A program made the translations under genes and the position numbers. A stretch of 30,494 nt of DNA from positions 1-30,494 of IMG/VR virus record IMGVR_UViG_3300030107_005002, one strand, 5' to 3'. Source of the stretch: a virus. Within the stretch, counting starts at the first letter, position 1, and the number at the start of each line of letters is the position of its first letter. Positions 15,271 through 23,346 of this stretch are shown piece by piece. The notes beneath the pieces were generated by a model that searched no databases, had not been told where the DNA came from, and saw only the letters and a program-made list of their open reading frames with translations.

Positions 15271-16311
15271 TTACCTCCCTAGTTTTTGTGATAGTGATTG
15301 AATATTATTTCCCCCAAGAGTTTTACCTTGAGATGCAAAATATTCAGTAATTGTTGGTTGAGGTTTTTCTGTATTCTGATTACTAGATTGCATTTGATTT
15401 CCTTCACCTAAAAGAGAAAGCAATGATGCTAATTGATCCATTTCAAAAACTTGACCACCATCCTCGTAGATTAATCCACCATATTCTTTTTTTTCTACTT
15501 CTTTGTTTTGTAAACGCCATAACTTCCATTCGTCTTGCTCTTGTGGGCTCATTGTTCCCCATTTATTAGAATCCATCTCACTCCATTCATCACCCCCTGT
15601 CTCCATATTGTTATCCTCACCAGTACCACCACTAAGTTTTACTTCATTTTCTACAACATCTTCACCCTCAGTATCATCACTATCTTCACTATCCTTGTCA
15701 AGTAATTTGGTTGGGTCTTGAGCAGCACCAAGAATCTCACTTAATGTCAATCCTTCTCCTTTTTCACCAATTTTTGTAAATTCTGTAAATTTCTTACCTA
15801 GTTTGGTATCATCAAGAGTTCCTGCCATTACTTCTTGACCAGTTGCATCAATTAATTCTCTTCCAAGATTTGTATCATCTGGTCGTAATTGTTTTTCTAA
15901 TTCAGACTTTAAAGTGTCTACTTCTTTTCCTGCGTATCCATACTTATCTACAACGTCAAGTTTAGAAGTATCAGGCTTCAGTTTATTAGTTATACCTTCA
16001 GCGAATTTTTTTGCTGCTATAGATGATAAAGCAGTCAGTGCTATTTGAGCAATTGCACCACCTGGAATAAATGACATCATAGGTGACTTAGTTAGCCCTG
16101 CTATAAATTTTCCACCAGCTCCAGACATAAACTTAGCTAACCCTTTTTGCATTCCTCTTTTTAGAAGTTTTTGTCCACCTTTTTTGGCTATATTTTTTGC
16201 TACTGTATGTTTGGTAGCATCACTTTGTATATCTGTTTGTGCAGATGTTAACTGATCTTCTAATCCCTGCATTATAGATTGTCTTCTTTTTCCTGCTAAA
16301 CTTACTCCCAT
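15271..16311 (-). CDS. Internal virion-like protein with hydrophobic segment and acidic linker
   Basis: The 346-aa protein has three parts. The N-terminus is basic and helical (residues 1-60, 'GGQKLLKRGMQKGLAKFMSG'). A hydrophobic Gly/Ala segment follows ('MSFIPGGAIAQIALTALSSI', about 78-97) that could insert in a membrane. A very acidic, low-complexity middle (about 205-245, Asp/Glu/Gly) leads to a Gln/Ser-rich tail. A small hydrophobic virion protein placed just after the fibre and before larger helical proteins matches the gp14-like slot of T7-type ejection systems. No family match is claimed. The start has AGGAGA before ATG; the gap to the fibre gene is 9 bases. Confidence 0.6.
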   Translation of the reverse strand: MGVSLAGKRRQSIMQGLEDQLTSAQTDIQSDATKHTVAKNIAKKGGQKLLKRGMQKGLAKFMSGAGGKFIAGLTKSPMMSFIPGGAIAQIALTALSSIAAKKFAEGITNKLKPDTSKLDVVDKYGYAGKEVDTLKSELEKQLRPDDTNLGRELIDATGQEVMAGTLDDTKLGKKFTEFTKIGEKGEGLTLSEILGAAQDPTKLLDKDSEDSDDTEGEDVVENEVKLSGGTGEDNNMETGGDEWSEMDSNKWGTMSPQEQDEWKLWRLQNKEVEKKEYGGLIYEDGGQVFEMDQLASLLSLLGEGNQMQSSNQNTEKPQPTITEYFASQGKTLGGNNIQSLSQKLGR

Positions 16312-16320
16312 TTTATTCTC

Positions 16321-17604
16321 CTAACTATTTTTTAAATTATTTATTTCTACTTGCATTGCATCTATTTTTGCTGATAATTCTTGTATTGATTTAACCATCA
16401 TTGGTATCATTTTTATTGTTGATAAAGATTTAAAGTCATTTACCTCAACACCATCTATCTCTTCTTTTAGATTGGCATCAACATACTGAGGTGCTATAGT
16501 CAATACTTCATCTGCTATGAATCCATATCTAGTTATACCATCATCTAAAGTCATATCTGCTTTACCATTATATTTAAATGTTCTTGGTCTTAATTGATTA
16601 ATAATATTTAAACCATCTGAAAGATCAGTTATATCTTTTTTAATTCTTATATCAGATATGCTATGAACTGTTCCATCATTTGTATAAAAATCTCCATTAG
16701 AGTTTAAAATTCTTAACCTAGTAGTGCCAGTTATATAATCTAAAATATAAAAATTTGGAGTAGAACCACTTGTACCTGAAGAATTATCTGTTCTTAAACT
16801 CCAAGCTATTCTTTGATAATCACCAGCATCAGAAGTATCATCATCTCCATTATTATCTACAGATTGCCACATATTAATTTCCGTATCTTGCCCAACACCA
16901 TTAGCAGGATAAACATTTATCTCTCCACAGTGAAGTCTTCCTTTCTCTGTGCCTTGATCTCCAATATGTATATTCTCACTTAAATAAACATCAGTTACAG
17001 CATAGTTCCCTATAGTGCATGTATTATTAGCTACACCTTCAGCACCCTTACCTATAACAATACGATTTGTTGAACTAGCAGGAGTACTTCTTGATGCAAT
17101 AGCTTCATGTCCTACAATTGTATTATCACTTCCAGTTGTAATATCAAGCCCAGCCTCTACTCCTAAAAATACATTTGAGTCTCCTGTTGTTAATGCTTTT
17201 CCAGCTTCCAAACCAATTATTGTATTATCGTTAGCACCAGATTCTAAAGAATTACCTGCATCAACTCCAATAACTACATTATTTTCTCCAATATCTTTAT
17301 TTCCAGTTCCCATGCAAACATTTTGAGTTCCTTTACTAGATAAAGTAATCTTACCTTTTAAATTAATTTCATCTACACTAAGAGTGTTAGCAGAGTTCAT
17401 TTTCCCTTGGTCAGTTTCACTAGATAAAAATGTACTATGCCACGTACCACCAAGCTTTACAAATATCTTTGCTCCAATTTTGGTTTGTCTTAATTGTATA
17501 TCTCCATTATTACCTTCATTAGGACTTGGAGCACTTAAAGAATTGACAATCTTTGGTCTCTTTGCACTATTCCATTCTAATTTTCTTGATCTATCACTTG
17601 ACAT
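16321..17604 (-). CDS. Tail fibre with YadA-like repeats and C-terminal S74 intramolecular chaperone
   Basis: This 427-aa fibre or tailspike-type protein has a central block (about residues 100-170) with four imperfect ~20-residue repeats of the type 'NNVVIGVDAG', 'NTIIGLEAG', 'NVFLGVEAG', 'NTIVGHEA', as in trimeric beta-helical YadA-like stalks. The C-terminal ~110 residues are an S74/intramolecular chaperone autoprocessing domain: 'SISDIRIKKDITDL' with Ser317 as predicted cleavage residue and Lys322 five residues later, then 'YGFIADEVLTIAPQYV' and a closing coiled coil. In this family the domain trimerises the fibre and then cuts itself off. The start codon shares a base with the stop of the nozzle-like gene (TAATG), indicating coupled synthesis and probable attachment to the same tail tip. 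Confidence 0.86.
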   Translation of the reverse strand: MSSDRSRKLEWNSAKRPKIVNSLSAPSPNEGNNGDIQLRQTKIGAKIFVKLGGTWHSTFLSSETDQGKMNSANTLSVDEINLKGKITLSSKGTQNVCMGTGNKDIGENNVVIGVDAGNSLESGANDNTIIGLEAGKALTTGDSNVFLGVEAGLDITTGSDNTIVGHEAIASRSTPASSTNRIVIGKGAEGVANNTCTIGNYAVTDVYLSENIHIGDQGTEKGRLHCGEINVYPANGVGQDTEINMWQSVDNNGDDDTSDAGDYQRIAWSLRTDNSSGTSGSTPNFYILDYITGTTRLRILNSNGDFYTNDGTVHSISDIRIKKDITDLSDGLNIINQLRPRTFKYNGKADMTLDDGITRYGFIADEVLTIAPQYVDANLKEEIDGVEVNDFKSLSTIKMIPMMVKSIQELSAKIDAMQVEINNLKNS

Positions 17605-20015
17605 TATTTTATTGGTCTCAATCTATATACTATTGTTATATCATTTATTTGAAAATCTTCACCACAAGAACCTGTAAATTTTAAAGCAATACTTTTAATA
17701 GTATCAGGCTGTGAATCTATTGTAAACGTTGCAACTGTATGGTCAGCTACTCCATGATTTGTTAAGGTTGCATCAGAAGTTCCAGCATTTGTCATGGCTG
17801 TGTCTGGAGTTGAATCTCCATTTAAACCACAAGTTCCAGTTAAAGCATTTGCATCCCCTTGGTATGTAACATATATTTTAAATATTTTCTTTGTTTGATT
17901 TGGAAATCCAAAATCAATATCTTTTGTTATATAGGTAACTGTTTGTGCATTGCCACTAGCTTGACCTTGACTATAATTATATAAAGTAGTAACATCATCT
18001 ATAAGAAAGCTTAAATATCCTTTTGCAGATACAATAAAATTAGTATGCCTCCCTCCAGCTGCATTTGTAAATATGTCAATTCCTTCAGTCCATGATTGAG
18101 TTGGCATATTGTAAACCCATGCATTTTGATCTGTTGAATCATCATTAATATCTTTAAGAACAATAATATTTTGTGACCTTGGATCATATCCAACACTAGG
18201 AACGCCAGCACCTTCATCTCCAATAGCAGAACCTTCATCGTTTGGTAAATCCCAAGCAGCATCATCGAATTTACCACCAGTTAGAGAGATAATCTTACTA
18301 CCATCATAAATATAGCATCCATGTTTATTTGCAAAGATAATACCAAATGAAGCAGTAAATACTTGACATGGATTATGAACACCACAATCTCTATAAGCTG
18401 CTTCAGCATAAAACTTCTCAGGATTTGAAATATTTATAATATACAATCCATTTTCTTTAAACTGTAAAATTGTATCACCATATGCTGCAAGGGCAGTTAT
18501 AGCTGACCCATCAGATGAAGGAGAGTCAAAAGTATTTAATAATGGAAATACCCCAGGTTTTCCTGGCATAGAAAACATCATTGCATCAGGTCTATGAGTA
18601 CCATTAAATTTTACATTCCCAATATAAACAATACCACCTTGACCAACAACAGCAGTTTTATAATAAACAAGATAGGCTGTAGGTCTTCCACTTGTTGAAT
18701 TTGGAGATTTTGAATAAACTTCATTTGCAGCATATCCATTTAATGATTGATATGTATATACTTCTGGAGGGTCTTCAAATACAATATTACTTCCTAAATG
18801 ATATATATTAGTTGCTGATTCCTCCCAAGGAGTAAATGTAGAATCTAAAGCACCTTTTATTCCTTCTACTAAGCTAACTTCTGCAAGAAGGTATCTTTCT
18901 TTGGTTCCAGGTGGCATAAAATATATTCTAGCACCTTCAATCCTTTTATCTCCACCAACAGGGCCACCATTTGCATGGTGTATGCTAACATTAAGTTCAC
19001 ACGTTTCATTGGAAAAGCCATTATCTGATCCAAGACAAGTTAGGCCAGTCTCAGTTCCTCCATCAAAAAGCCAAGAAATATAAAAAAAATATGTACCATT
19101 CCATGTACCAGTATTAGCGTCCATAATTGCAACTTCAAGCCTTCCTGCAGCACCAGCATCATTATGAGTACCTTTCATTTCAACATCATTTGTCGTACTT
19201 GCTGAGTAATCAGGTGAATCAATAAGTGCCTTACCTGAGCTAACCCAACCACTAATACCTACAGTACCATTTATATCTGATCTATTAACGTACATTTTTG
19301 CTCTACGAGCATTACCTGTATTGGCAAAATTTGCATCAGCAACATATACCCCATTACCTGCTGCATAAAAAACAAATGCAGTATCGTCATTATCATTGCC
19401 TCCAAAGTCTATTTGTGTGTTTCCATTTAAGCCAGCTGCATCATGAGAATCTACCCTATCACCATCAGCAGAATATGTTATAACTGTTTCTCCTGTAGTG
19501 TCATCTTTATCTGCTGGAGCAGTAAATTGAAATAGACCATAACCTGCAGTACACCTGTTAGTTGTACCTACAGCATGAGTAGTAATGCTATTCTCAGTAT
19601 TTTTACAATCTCCAAGTAGTTTTATAGAACCAATACTTGAAAAAGTAATATTTTTAGCTTCTTGACATTCGTTTTCAGAAATATCACGTGGTGAAGAGCT
19701 TTGATTAACTCCTTCATGAAATTGAGATAATTGATATATCTTCTTATTTGCTCCTGCTGAAGCTGGTAATGCTTGAAATCCAGCAGGTACAGCTTGTTGG
19801 TTTACAACACCTGTAAAGGCAGTAGAACCTACGTTAGAAATAGAAGGAATTGAGGGCTCAGGTGTTTGGGACAGTTCTTTTTTATCCAATCTAGCCCTTT
19901 CTTTAGCTAGTATTTTATCCTTATCCTTCCAAGTGCCTCTCCCATATTTATTTTCAAAAGCTCTTCTTTGTCTAGCAAATTCATCACTAACCATTTTATC
20001 CCAGCCACTACCCAT
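17604..20015 (-). CDS. Tail nozzle / tail-tube B-like protein
   Basis: In this 803-aa protein, residues 1-~90 are charged, then low-complexity. From about 93 the sequence 'IYQLSQFHEGVNQSSSPRDI' and 'SENECQEAKNITFSSIGSIK' resembles the opening strand of nozzle proteins of T7/P22-type podoviruses (gp12 or gp10-like), where a beta-propeller plug begins with 'F-x-G-G-x-N-x-...-D-x-x-D-N-E'. The remainder is beta-rich with scattered Cys, often in pairs ('CGVHNPCQVF'). It has the expected size and lies upstream of the fibre and internal virion genes, as in T7. It would form the distal channel of a short tail. The family is recognised by pattern, not by search. Confidence 0.68.
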   Translation of the reverse strand: MGSGWDKMVSDEFARQRRAFENKYGRGTWKDKDKILAKERARLDKKELSQTPEPSIPSISNVGSTAFTGVVNQQAVPAGFQALPASAGANKKIYQLSQFHEGVNQSSSPRDISENECQEAKNITFSSIGSIKLLGDCKNTENSITTHAVGTTNRCTAGYGLFQFTAPADKDDTTGETVITYSADGDRVDSHDAAGLNGNTQIDFGGNDNDDTAFVFYAAGNGVYVADANFANTGNARRAKMYVNRSDINGTVGISGWVSSGKALIDSPDYSASTTNDVEMKGTHNDAGAAGRLEVAIMDANTGTWNGTYFFYISWLFDGGTETGLTCLGSDNGFSNETCELNVSIHHANGGPVGGDKRIEGARIYFMPPGTKERYLLAEVSLVEGIKGALDSTFTPWEESATNIYHLGSNIVFEDPPEVYTYQSLNGYAANEVYSKSPNSTSGRPTAYLVYYKTAVVGQGGIVYIGNVKFNGTHRPDAMMFSMPGKPGVFPLLNTFDSPSSDGSAITALAAYGDTILQFKENGLYIINISNPEKFYAEAAYRDCGVHNPCQVFTASFGIIFANKHGCYIYDGSKIISLTGGKFDDAAWDLPNDEGSAIGDEGAGVPSVGYDPRSQNIIVLKDINDDSTDQNAWVYNMPTQSWTEGIDIFTNAAGGRHTNFIVSAKGYLSFLIDDVTTLYNYSQGQASGNAQTVTYITKDIDFGFPNQTKKIFKIYVTYQGDANALTGTCGLNGDSTPDTAMTNAGTSDATLTNHGVADHTVATFTIDSQPDTIKSIALKFTGSCGEDFQINDITIVYRLRPIK

Positions 20016-20051
20016 AGAGAACCTCCATATAAAATAAAGTTAATATATATT

Positions 20052-20200
20052 TATAGACTTTCAATAAGCTCCTTTATCTTTGCCCAAGCCTCATCATCTT
20101 TTTTAGTTTTAGTTAACTTTACAGCAGTATTCCCTACTTTTATAAGAATACCTTTTAAACCATGCTTTTTTATTGCTTTTCCTAGTAATACTTTAAACAT
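20052..20200 (-). pseudogene. Small gene needing a -1 shift (indel or programmed frameshift)
   Basis: The frame from ATG 20200 (site GGGGAA) reads 'MFKVLLGKAIKKHG', then 'LKGILIKVGNTAVKLTKTKK', and then runs into 'MMRLGQR' and stops at 20075. If translation slips -1 after the AAA AAG codons (about 20099-20104), it continues 'DDEAWAKIKELIESL' and stops at 20052. That ending closely parallels 'DDLIWTSIKK' in the neighbouring small protein, so the shifted product is probably the real one, about 49 aa. An A5/A6 homopolymer error, a true mutation, or recoding could explain it. It lies in the lysis-like small-gene cassette. Confidence 0.6.
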
Positions 20201-20201
20201 A

Positions 20202-20348
20202 TTATTTCCCCACTACTTTATATATTGATTTTTTAATTGATGTCCATATAAGATCATCCCACTCAGTTGGACTAAGTGCAACAGCCTTATCTATAGCCAT
20301 TATAGCTATTACCACATATTCCCAGTTATTTAATAATGCATCTACCAT
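20202..20348 (-). CDS. Small 48-aa protein of the lysis-like cassette
   Basis: This short frame has a strong site (AAGGAGAC) before ATG. The product has a modestly hydrophobic stretch ('YVVIAIMAIDKAVAL', residues 11-25) interrupted by D20, then 'SPTEWDDLIWTSIKKSIY'. The 'DDxxWxxIKK' ending is shared with the shifted product of the adjacent frame-disrupted gene, so the two may be diverged copies. The stop lies one base from that gene's ATG and the start overlaps the stop of the 83-aa membrane protein by one base. It could be membrane-associated and act with the holin-like proteins. Function unknown. Confidence 0.62.
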   Translation of the reverse strand: MVDALLNNWEYVVIAIMAIDKAVALSPTEWDDLIWTSIKKSIYKVVGK

Positions 20349-20599
20349 TATTTGTCTCCTTGTTTAAATAATTTAATTACTATATCTTTTATTGCGTTAA
20401 CTGCTGTCATTGTTTTCTTTGTTTCATCTTTTGCTTGTCTATTACTATCTATTAATTTTACAGTAATTTCATACAAGTTTTTAATATCAGCCTTTACGTC
20501 CTTTGTTATAAATTTTATAAGATACATCAAAGCATAACCTAAACCTATCGCCACTGCGACTGGAATCCCAACAGTTTCTATTATTCCAATTATGTCCAA
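20348..20599 (-). CDS. Holin-like small membrane protein (BhlA/UviB type)
   Basis: The 83-aa protein starts at TTG 20599, supported by GGAGGA six to seven bases upstream. One long hydrophobic helix (about residues 8-31, 'VGIPVAVAIGLGYALMYLI') is followed by a charged helical tail ('NLYEITVKLIDSNRQAKDET'). This topology, an N-terminal membrane anchor plus a coiled-coil tail, is that of BhlA/UviB-like holin and bacteriocin-associated proteins. It lies next to a second small membrane protein, so lysis timing or membrane disruption is the likely job. Holins are poorly conserved, so confidence is based on architecture and context. Confidence 0.62.
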   Translation of the reverse strand: MDIIGIIETVGIPVAVAIGLGYALMYLIKFITKDVKADIKNLYEITVKLIDSNRQAKDETKKTMTAVNAIKDIVIKLFKQGDK

Positions 20600-20614
20600 A
20601 TGTATCCTCCATTC

Positions 20615-20770
20615 CTACTTTAATTCTTTATATATTTTAATCACTAAATACGTTAAAGTTGCAATCCCAACAAGTAAACTAACAACTTCTGGTAACCAAC
20701 CACTAATAGATAACCACCATCCTCCCATACCTGCTCCTGTTGTTTTTAATGTATCTACTATCCCTTCCAT
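20615..20770 (-). CDS. Small holin-like protein, one membrane helix
   Basis: The 51-aa protein has a glycine/tryptophan-rich N-terminal half ('TTGAGMGGWWLSISGWL') and one clear membrane helix (about residues 26-45, 'LPEVVSLLVGIATLTYLVIK') ending in the charged tail 'IYKELK'. The size and single helix fit a small phage holin or spanin-like membrane protein. Its ATG shares a base with the TGA of the upstream gene, so it is translationally coupled, and the next membrane gene starts 15 bases later. Together they suggest a two-component lysis unit, but no endolysin is recognised nearby. Confidence 0.62.
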   Translation of the reverse strand: MEGIVDTLKTTGAGMGGWWLSISGWLPEVVSLLVGIATLTYLVIKIYKELK

Positions 20771-21114
20771 CAATATCCCATTGTTTCTAATAATCGTGTT
20801 ATTATATTTTTCTGTGGAGCAAGTCTTCCTTTCCCTTCTTTGTATGAAATAGTATCTGCTGTAGCTGGATTATTCTCTATATTCGCTCTTGTCATATTTC
20901 CCATCCAATTCAAATTAGGTCTTGTTGGCATCATGTTTAAATATTCATGAATATATCTTTTGTCCCCACTTTCAGTGAGTATTTCATATAAAATATCTGC
21001 ACCCTCTCCACGAGAAGCAAATCCCACTTCTTCAAGAGTATTAGCAACAAGCTCATCAGATTTTTTAGATTTTACTCCATATACATCTAGTATTGATTTT
21101 TCTTCTTCGTTCAT
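20770..21114 (-). CDS. Hypothetical protein upstream of holin-like genes
   Basis: The 114-aa soluble protein has a good ribosome site (AAAGGATAAC). The N-terminal ~60 residues are acidic and helical ('EEEKSILDVYGVKSKKSDEL'). The C-terminal part contains 'NLNWMGNMTRANIENNPATA' and ends 'ITRLLETMGY'. No family or catalytic motif is recognised. It lies between the metallophosphoesterase and the holin-like gene and is coupled to the latter by a TGATG overlap. A structural or lysis-regulating role is possible, but neither is supported directly. Confidence 0.6.
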   Translation of the reverse strand: MNEEEKSILDVYGVKSKKSDELVANTLEEVGFASRGEGADILYEILTESGDKRYIHEYLNMMPTRPNLNWMGNMTRANIENNPATADTISYKEGKGRLAPQKNIITRLLETMGY

Positions 21115-21118
21115 AATG

Positions 21119-21898
21119 TTATCCTTTTATTAACTCACCCCATAAGGATGTTTTACCATTTATTATTTGTATTACATGTACAGTGAAAAAACCTTTATCA
21201 TAAAAATCTACTATTGCAAAAGCATGAGACCAATTATGCATTCTATTTTGTAGAAAACTATTTTTGTCTGCACTCATGTTTTTTAGGCATCCTATACTCC
21301 ACGCTGACTTTACTCCATCCAAGTGGGTTACAGATGACTGCTGAATATCGTGGTGATGACCATACATTATATTTGTTCCCAACCTCATTAAATGATTTCT
21401 TGTATGATTTATCCCAGCAAAATGATGACCATGATACATCGCTAGTTTCCCAATCTTGTAATACCTCCCAATTGGATGATATTGATACCCTCTTTCTTCT
21501 AAATTTACGCATTCTTTAAACCTGTATCCTTCCAAGTAAGGATGCTCATCAACGAACCTATTCATCCAATCGTCATGATTACCCTCTATCATATGTTTTT
21601 CTTTACAATTTGCTTTATCTAAAGACTCATCTATCTGATCCATTCCCTTGTTAACATCTTTAATATCTTGATCTATAAATGGAGTTTGATACTCTAATGG
21701 TGGACGTTTTCTTTTTGTCCATTGCCAGTGACTTGCTCCACCCCATTCTCCAACGTCTCCTAAATCAACATATATGTCTGGTTTTACTATTTCAATAGAT
21801 TTACACAAAACATTAATTGCCTTTTTATCATGCAAAGGAAAATGTTTATCTGGAGTTACTATTGCTCTTTTTACTATTGATTTTTTATCTTTTATCAT
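21119..21898 (-). CDS. Calcineurin-like metallophosphoesterase
   Basis: This 259-aa protein has the full set of dimetal phosphoesterase motifs: 'TPDKHFPLHD' (D17, H19; canonical DxH), 'DLGDVGEW' (GD at 47-48, E51), 'EGNHDDW' (GNHD at 106-109), 'YHGHHF' (H156, H158) and 'YGHHHD' (180-183). Such enzymes cleave phosphodiesters of nucleic acids or small nucleotides; the substrate cannot be told from sequence. It is unexpected among tail and lysis genes. Some phages carry comparable enzymes (Mre11/SbcD or YfcE-like) for DNA processing or for removing cyclic-nucleotide defence signals; here that is inference only. It overlaps the next upstream small gene by 4 bases (ATGA). Confidence 0.88.
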   Translation of the reverse strand: MIKDKKSIVKRAIVTPDKHFPLHDKKAINVLCKSIEIVKPDIYVDLGDVGEWGGASHWQWTKRKRPPLEYQTPFIDQDIKDVNKGMDQIDESLDKANCKEKHMIEGNHDDWMNRFVDEHPYLEGYRFKECVNLEERGYQYHPIGRYYKIGKLAMYHGHHFAGINHTRNHLMRLGTNIMYGHHHDIQQSSVTHLDGVKSAWSIGCLKNMSADKNSFLQNRMHNWSHAFAIVDFYDKGFFTVHVIQIINGKTSLWGELIKG

Positions 21899-22089
21899 GA
21901 TCTTGAGTCTATCTCTTTATTTAAACATTCTACAGCATTAGTCATAGCTACTATATTAGCATCAAAAGAAGAAGCTATATCCATCTCTTCACATTCTTCA
22001 AAAAATAATATAATGCTTGAAGTTTCATTTAGTCTACTTGTTATTGTAGCTAAAATTGCCTGCAATTCTTCTAAAGTTTTACTACCCAT
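21895..22089 (-). CDS. Small helical protein, unknown function
   Basis: The start is placed at ATG 22089, which shares one base with the stop of the upstream gene (TAATG), a coupling used repeatedly in this genome; an ATG at 22104 in the same frame would overlap more. The 64-aa product ('MGSKTLEELQAILATITSRL...') is a two-helix, mostly acidic protein with two Cys-Glu positions ('FFEECEEM', 'AVECLNKE'). No family is recognised. It precedes the metallophosphoesterase with a 4-base overlap, so a partner role is conceivable. Confidence 0.57.
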   Translation of the reverse strand: MGSKTLEELQAILATITSRLNETSSIILFFEECEEMDIASSFDANIVAMTNAVECLNKEIDSRS

Positions 22090-22952
22090 TACACCCACCA
22101 CCATCTAATTAAAGCATTATCTGAAGCATCTTGCATTCCATTACCACTATTACTTGCTGCTAAATATGCCATTACAAAATTTTTATCACTTTCTCCATTT
22201 AAGGTAATTTCAGGACTTCTAATCCACATCCATTTTCCAGATATATTACTTCCAGATGATTCTGTGTATATAAATTTTGTACCTGAATCTTGAGCAATAG
22301 TACTAGTTCCAGAGCCTATTATTGTTCCAGGATCACCTGCATTAGAATATATTCCAGAAACACTATCTGCTGCACCTGTATTAGAACTTCCAGTACTTGT
22401 TGCCCAAGACCAATTACCATTACTTGAAGAAGTATTTATAGCTACCCAAGATTGTGATCCAGCTGATATAACATCGTTGTAATTTTCCAATCCAGCAGTA
22501 CCTGTTCCTATATAATCTACACTTGCCTGAGTCCATGCATCTCTATCTACAGTATCAGTAAATGCCCAACCCTTATCTAAAGTACTATAGTCATCACTTA
22601 CTAATTGTATAGCTCCTATGCAAAAATCGTTATAATAAGTTGTAGATGCATTTATTTTAACAGCTATATATATTCTTCCAGTTGCTCCAACTTTAGCAAC
22701 AGCAGCATCCATATTTTCATGGTGTACATTATATGCTGTTGTCATATCTGCAGTACCACCTGATTGGGCAGTAAGAGTTACAGCTATTCTTTGACCATTA
22801 TTATCAGGCCAGCCAGCAAAAGGCTCTGGCCAATTTGAATTTCTCTTATGCCTTAATTGATCTTCTAAAGTCCATATACCTCCTGCCTCACTACTTGTAG
22901 CAGTTCTATAACTAGCACTTGCATGTATTATTCCAGCTTCCCATTTAGGCAT
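22089..22952 (-). CDS. Tail appendage/fibre-like protein
   Basis: The 287-aa product is rich in Ser, Thr, Gly, Ala, Asn and Trp with alternating hydrophobic beta-strands. It begins 'MPKWEAGIIHASASYRTATS' and ends 'DNALIRWWWV'. The low-charge, beta-rich composition is typical of receptor-binding or decoration proteins on phage tails. No enzymatic motif is visible. It lies at the downstream end of the fibre block and overlaps the previous gene by 8 bases. The start has a GGTAAT purine-poor site, so coupling may matter. The tryptophan-rich tip and NGNWSW-like segments could bind carbohydrate, an inference only. Confidence 0.6.
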   Translation of the reverse strand: MPKWEAGIIHASASYRTATSSEAGGIWTLEDQLRHKRNSNWPEPFAGWPDNNGQRIAVTLTAQSGGTADMTTAYNVHHENMDAAVAKVGATGRIYIAVKINASTTYYNDFCIGAIQLVSDDYSTLDKGWAFTDTVDRDAWTQASVDYIGTGTAGLENYNDVISAGSQSWVAINTSSSNGNWSWATSTGSSNTGAADSVSGIYSNAGDPGTIIGSGTSTIAQDSGTKFIYTESSGSNISGKWMWIRSPEITLNGESDKNFVMAYLAASNSGNGMQDASDNALIRWWWV

Positions 22953-23337
22953 CGTTTATTACCTCATATGACATAAATAAATCTAAATCACTTGCAGCAC
23001 TTGCACCACCCTTTAAAACATCTCCCTCTCTTAAATAAATAGGAGTATCTACTAATACTAATGTAGAATCAGCAGGAACTGACATTGTTTTAGCTAAGTA
23101 TATATCTGATGCACCACTAGCAACTGTGCCTCCAGCAGATGTCTGTGCTCCTGTATCTATATATAAATTAAATGATGCAGCTGAAGTTCCATCCACATTA
23201 GCCACAGTAATTCTATTAACTTTAATTAGGTAATCAGCACTTACAGTAAATAAAGTTGTTGTTAGTGTATTTGTTAGATTCCATCCAACGGATTCTCCAA
23301 GTATGGTTGCTACAGATACTATATTAGGATTTGCCAT
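22945..23337 (-). CDS. Small beta-rich virion protein
   Basis: The 130-aa protein has AGGAGAATAAA before ATG. Its strands 'NLTNTLTTTLFTVSADYLIK', 'INRITVANVDG'-like and 'LVLVDTPIYLREGDVL' suggest a jelly-roll or immunoglobulin-like fold. The pattern 'FTVsadylikVNRITVANVDG...FNLYI...' resembles small capsid- or fibre-associated beta-sandwich proteins in marine phages. A closely similar layout appears in the 130-aa protein at 24315-24707 ('...LRAGDMLTLPIS...' type ending), so they may be diverged copies. Role: probable fibre adaptor or decoration. Confidence is moderate because no family is named. Confidence 0.6.
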   Translation of the reverse strand: MANPNIVSVATILGESVGWNLTNTLTTTLFTVSADYLIKVNRITVANVDGTSAASFNLYIDTGAQTSAGGTVASGASDIYLAKTMSVPADSTLVLVDTPIYLREGDVLKGGASAASDLDLFMSYEVINDA

Positions 23338-23346
23338 TTATTCTCC

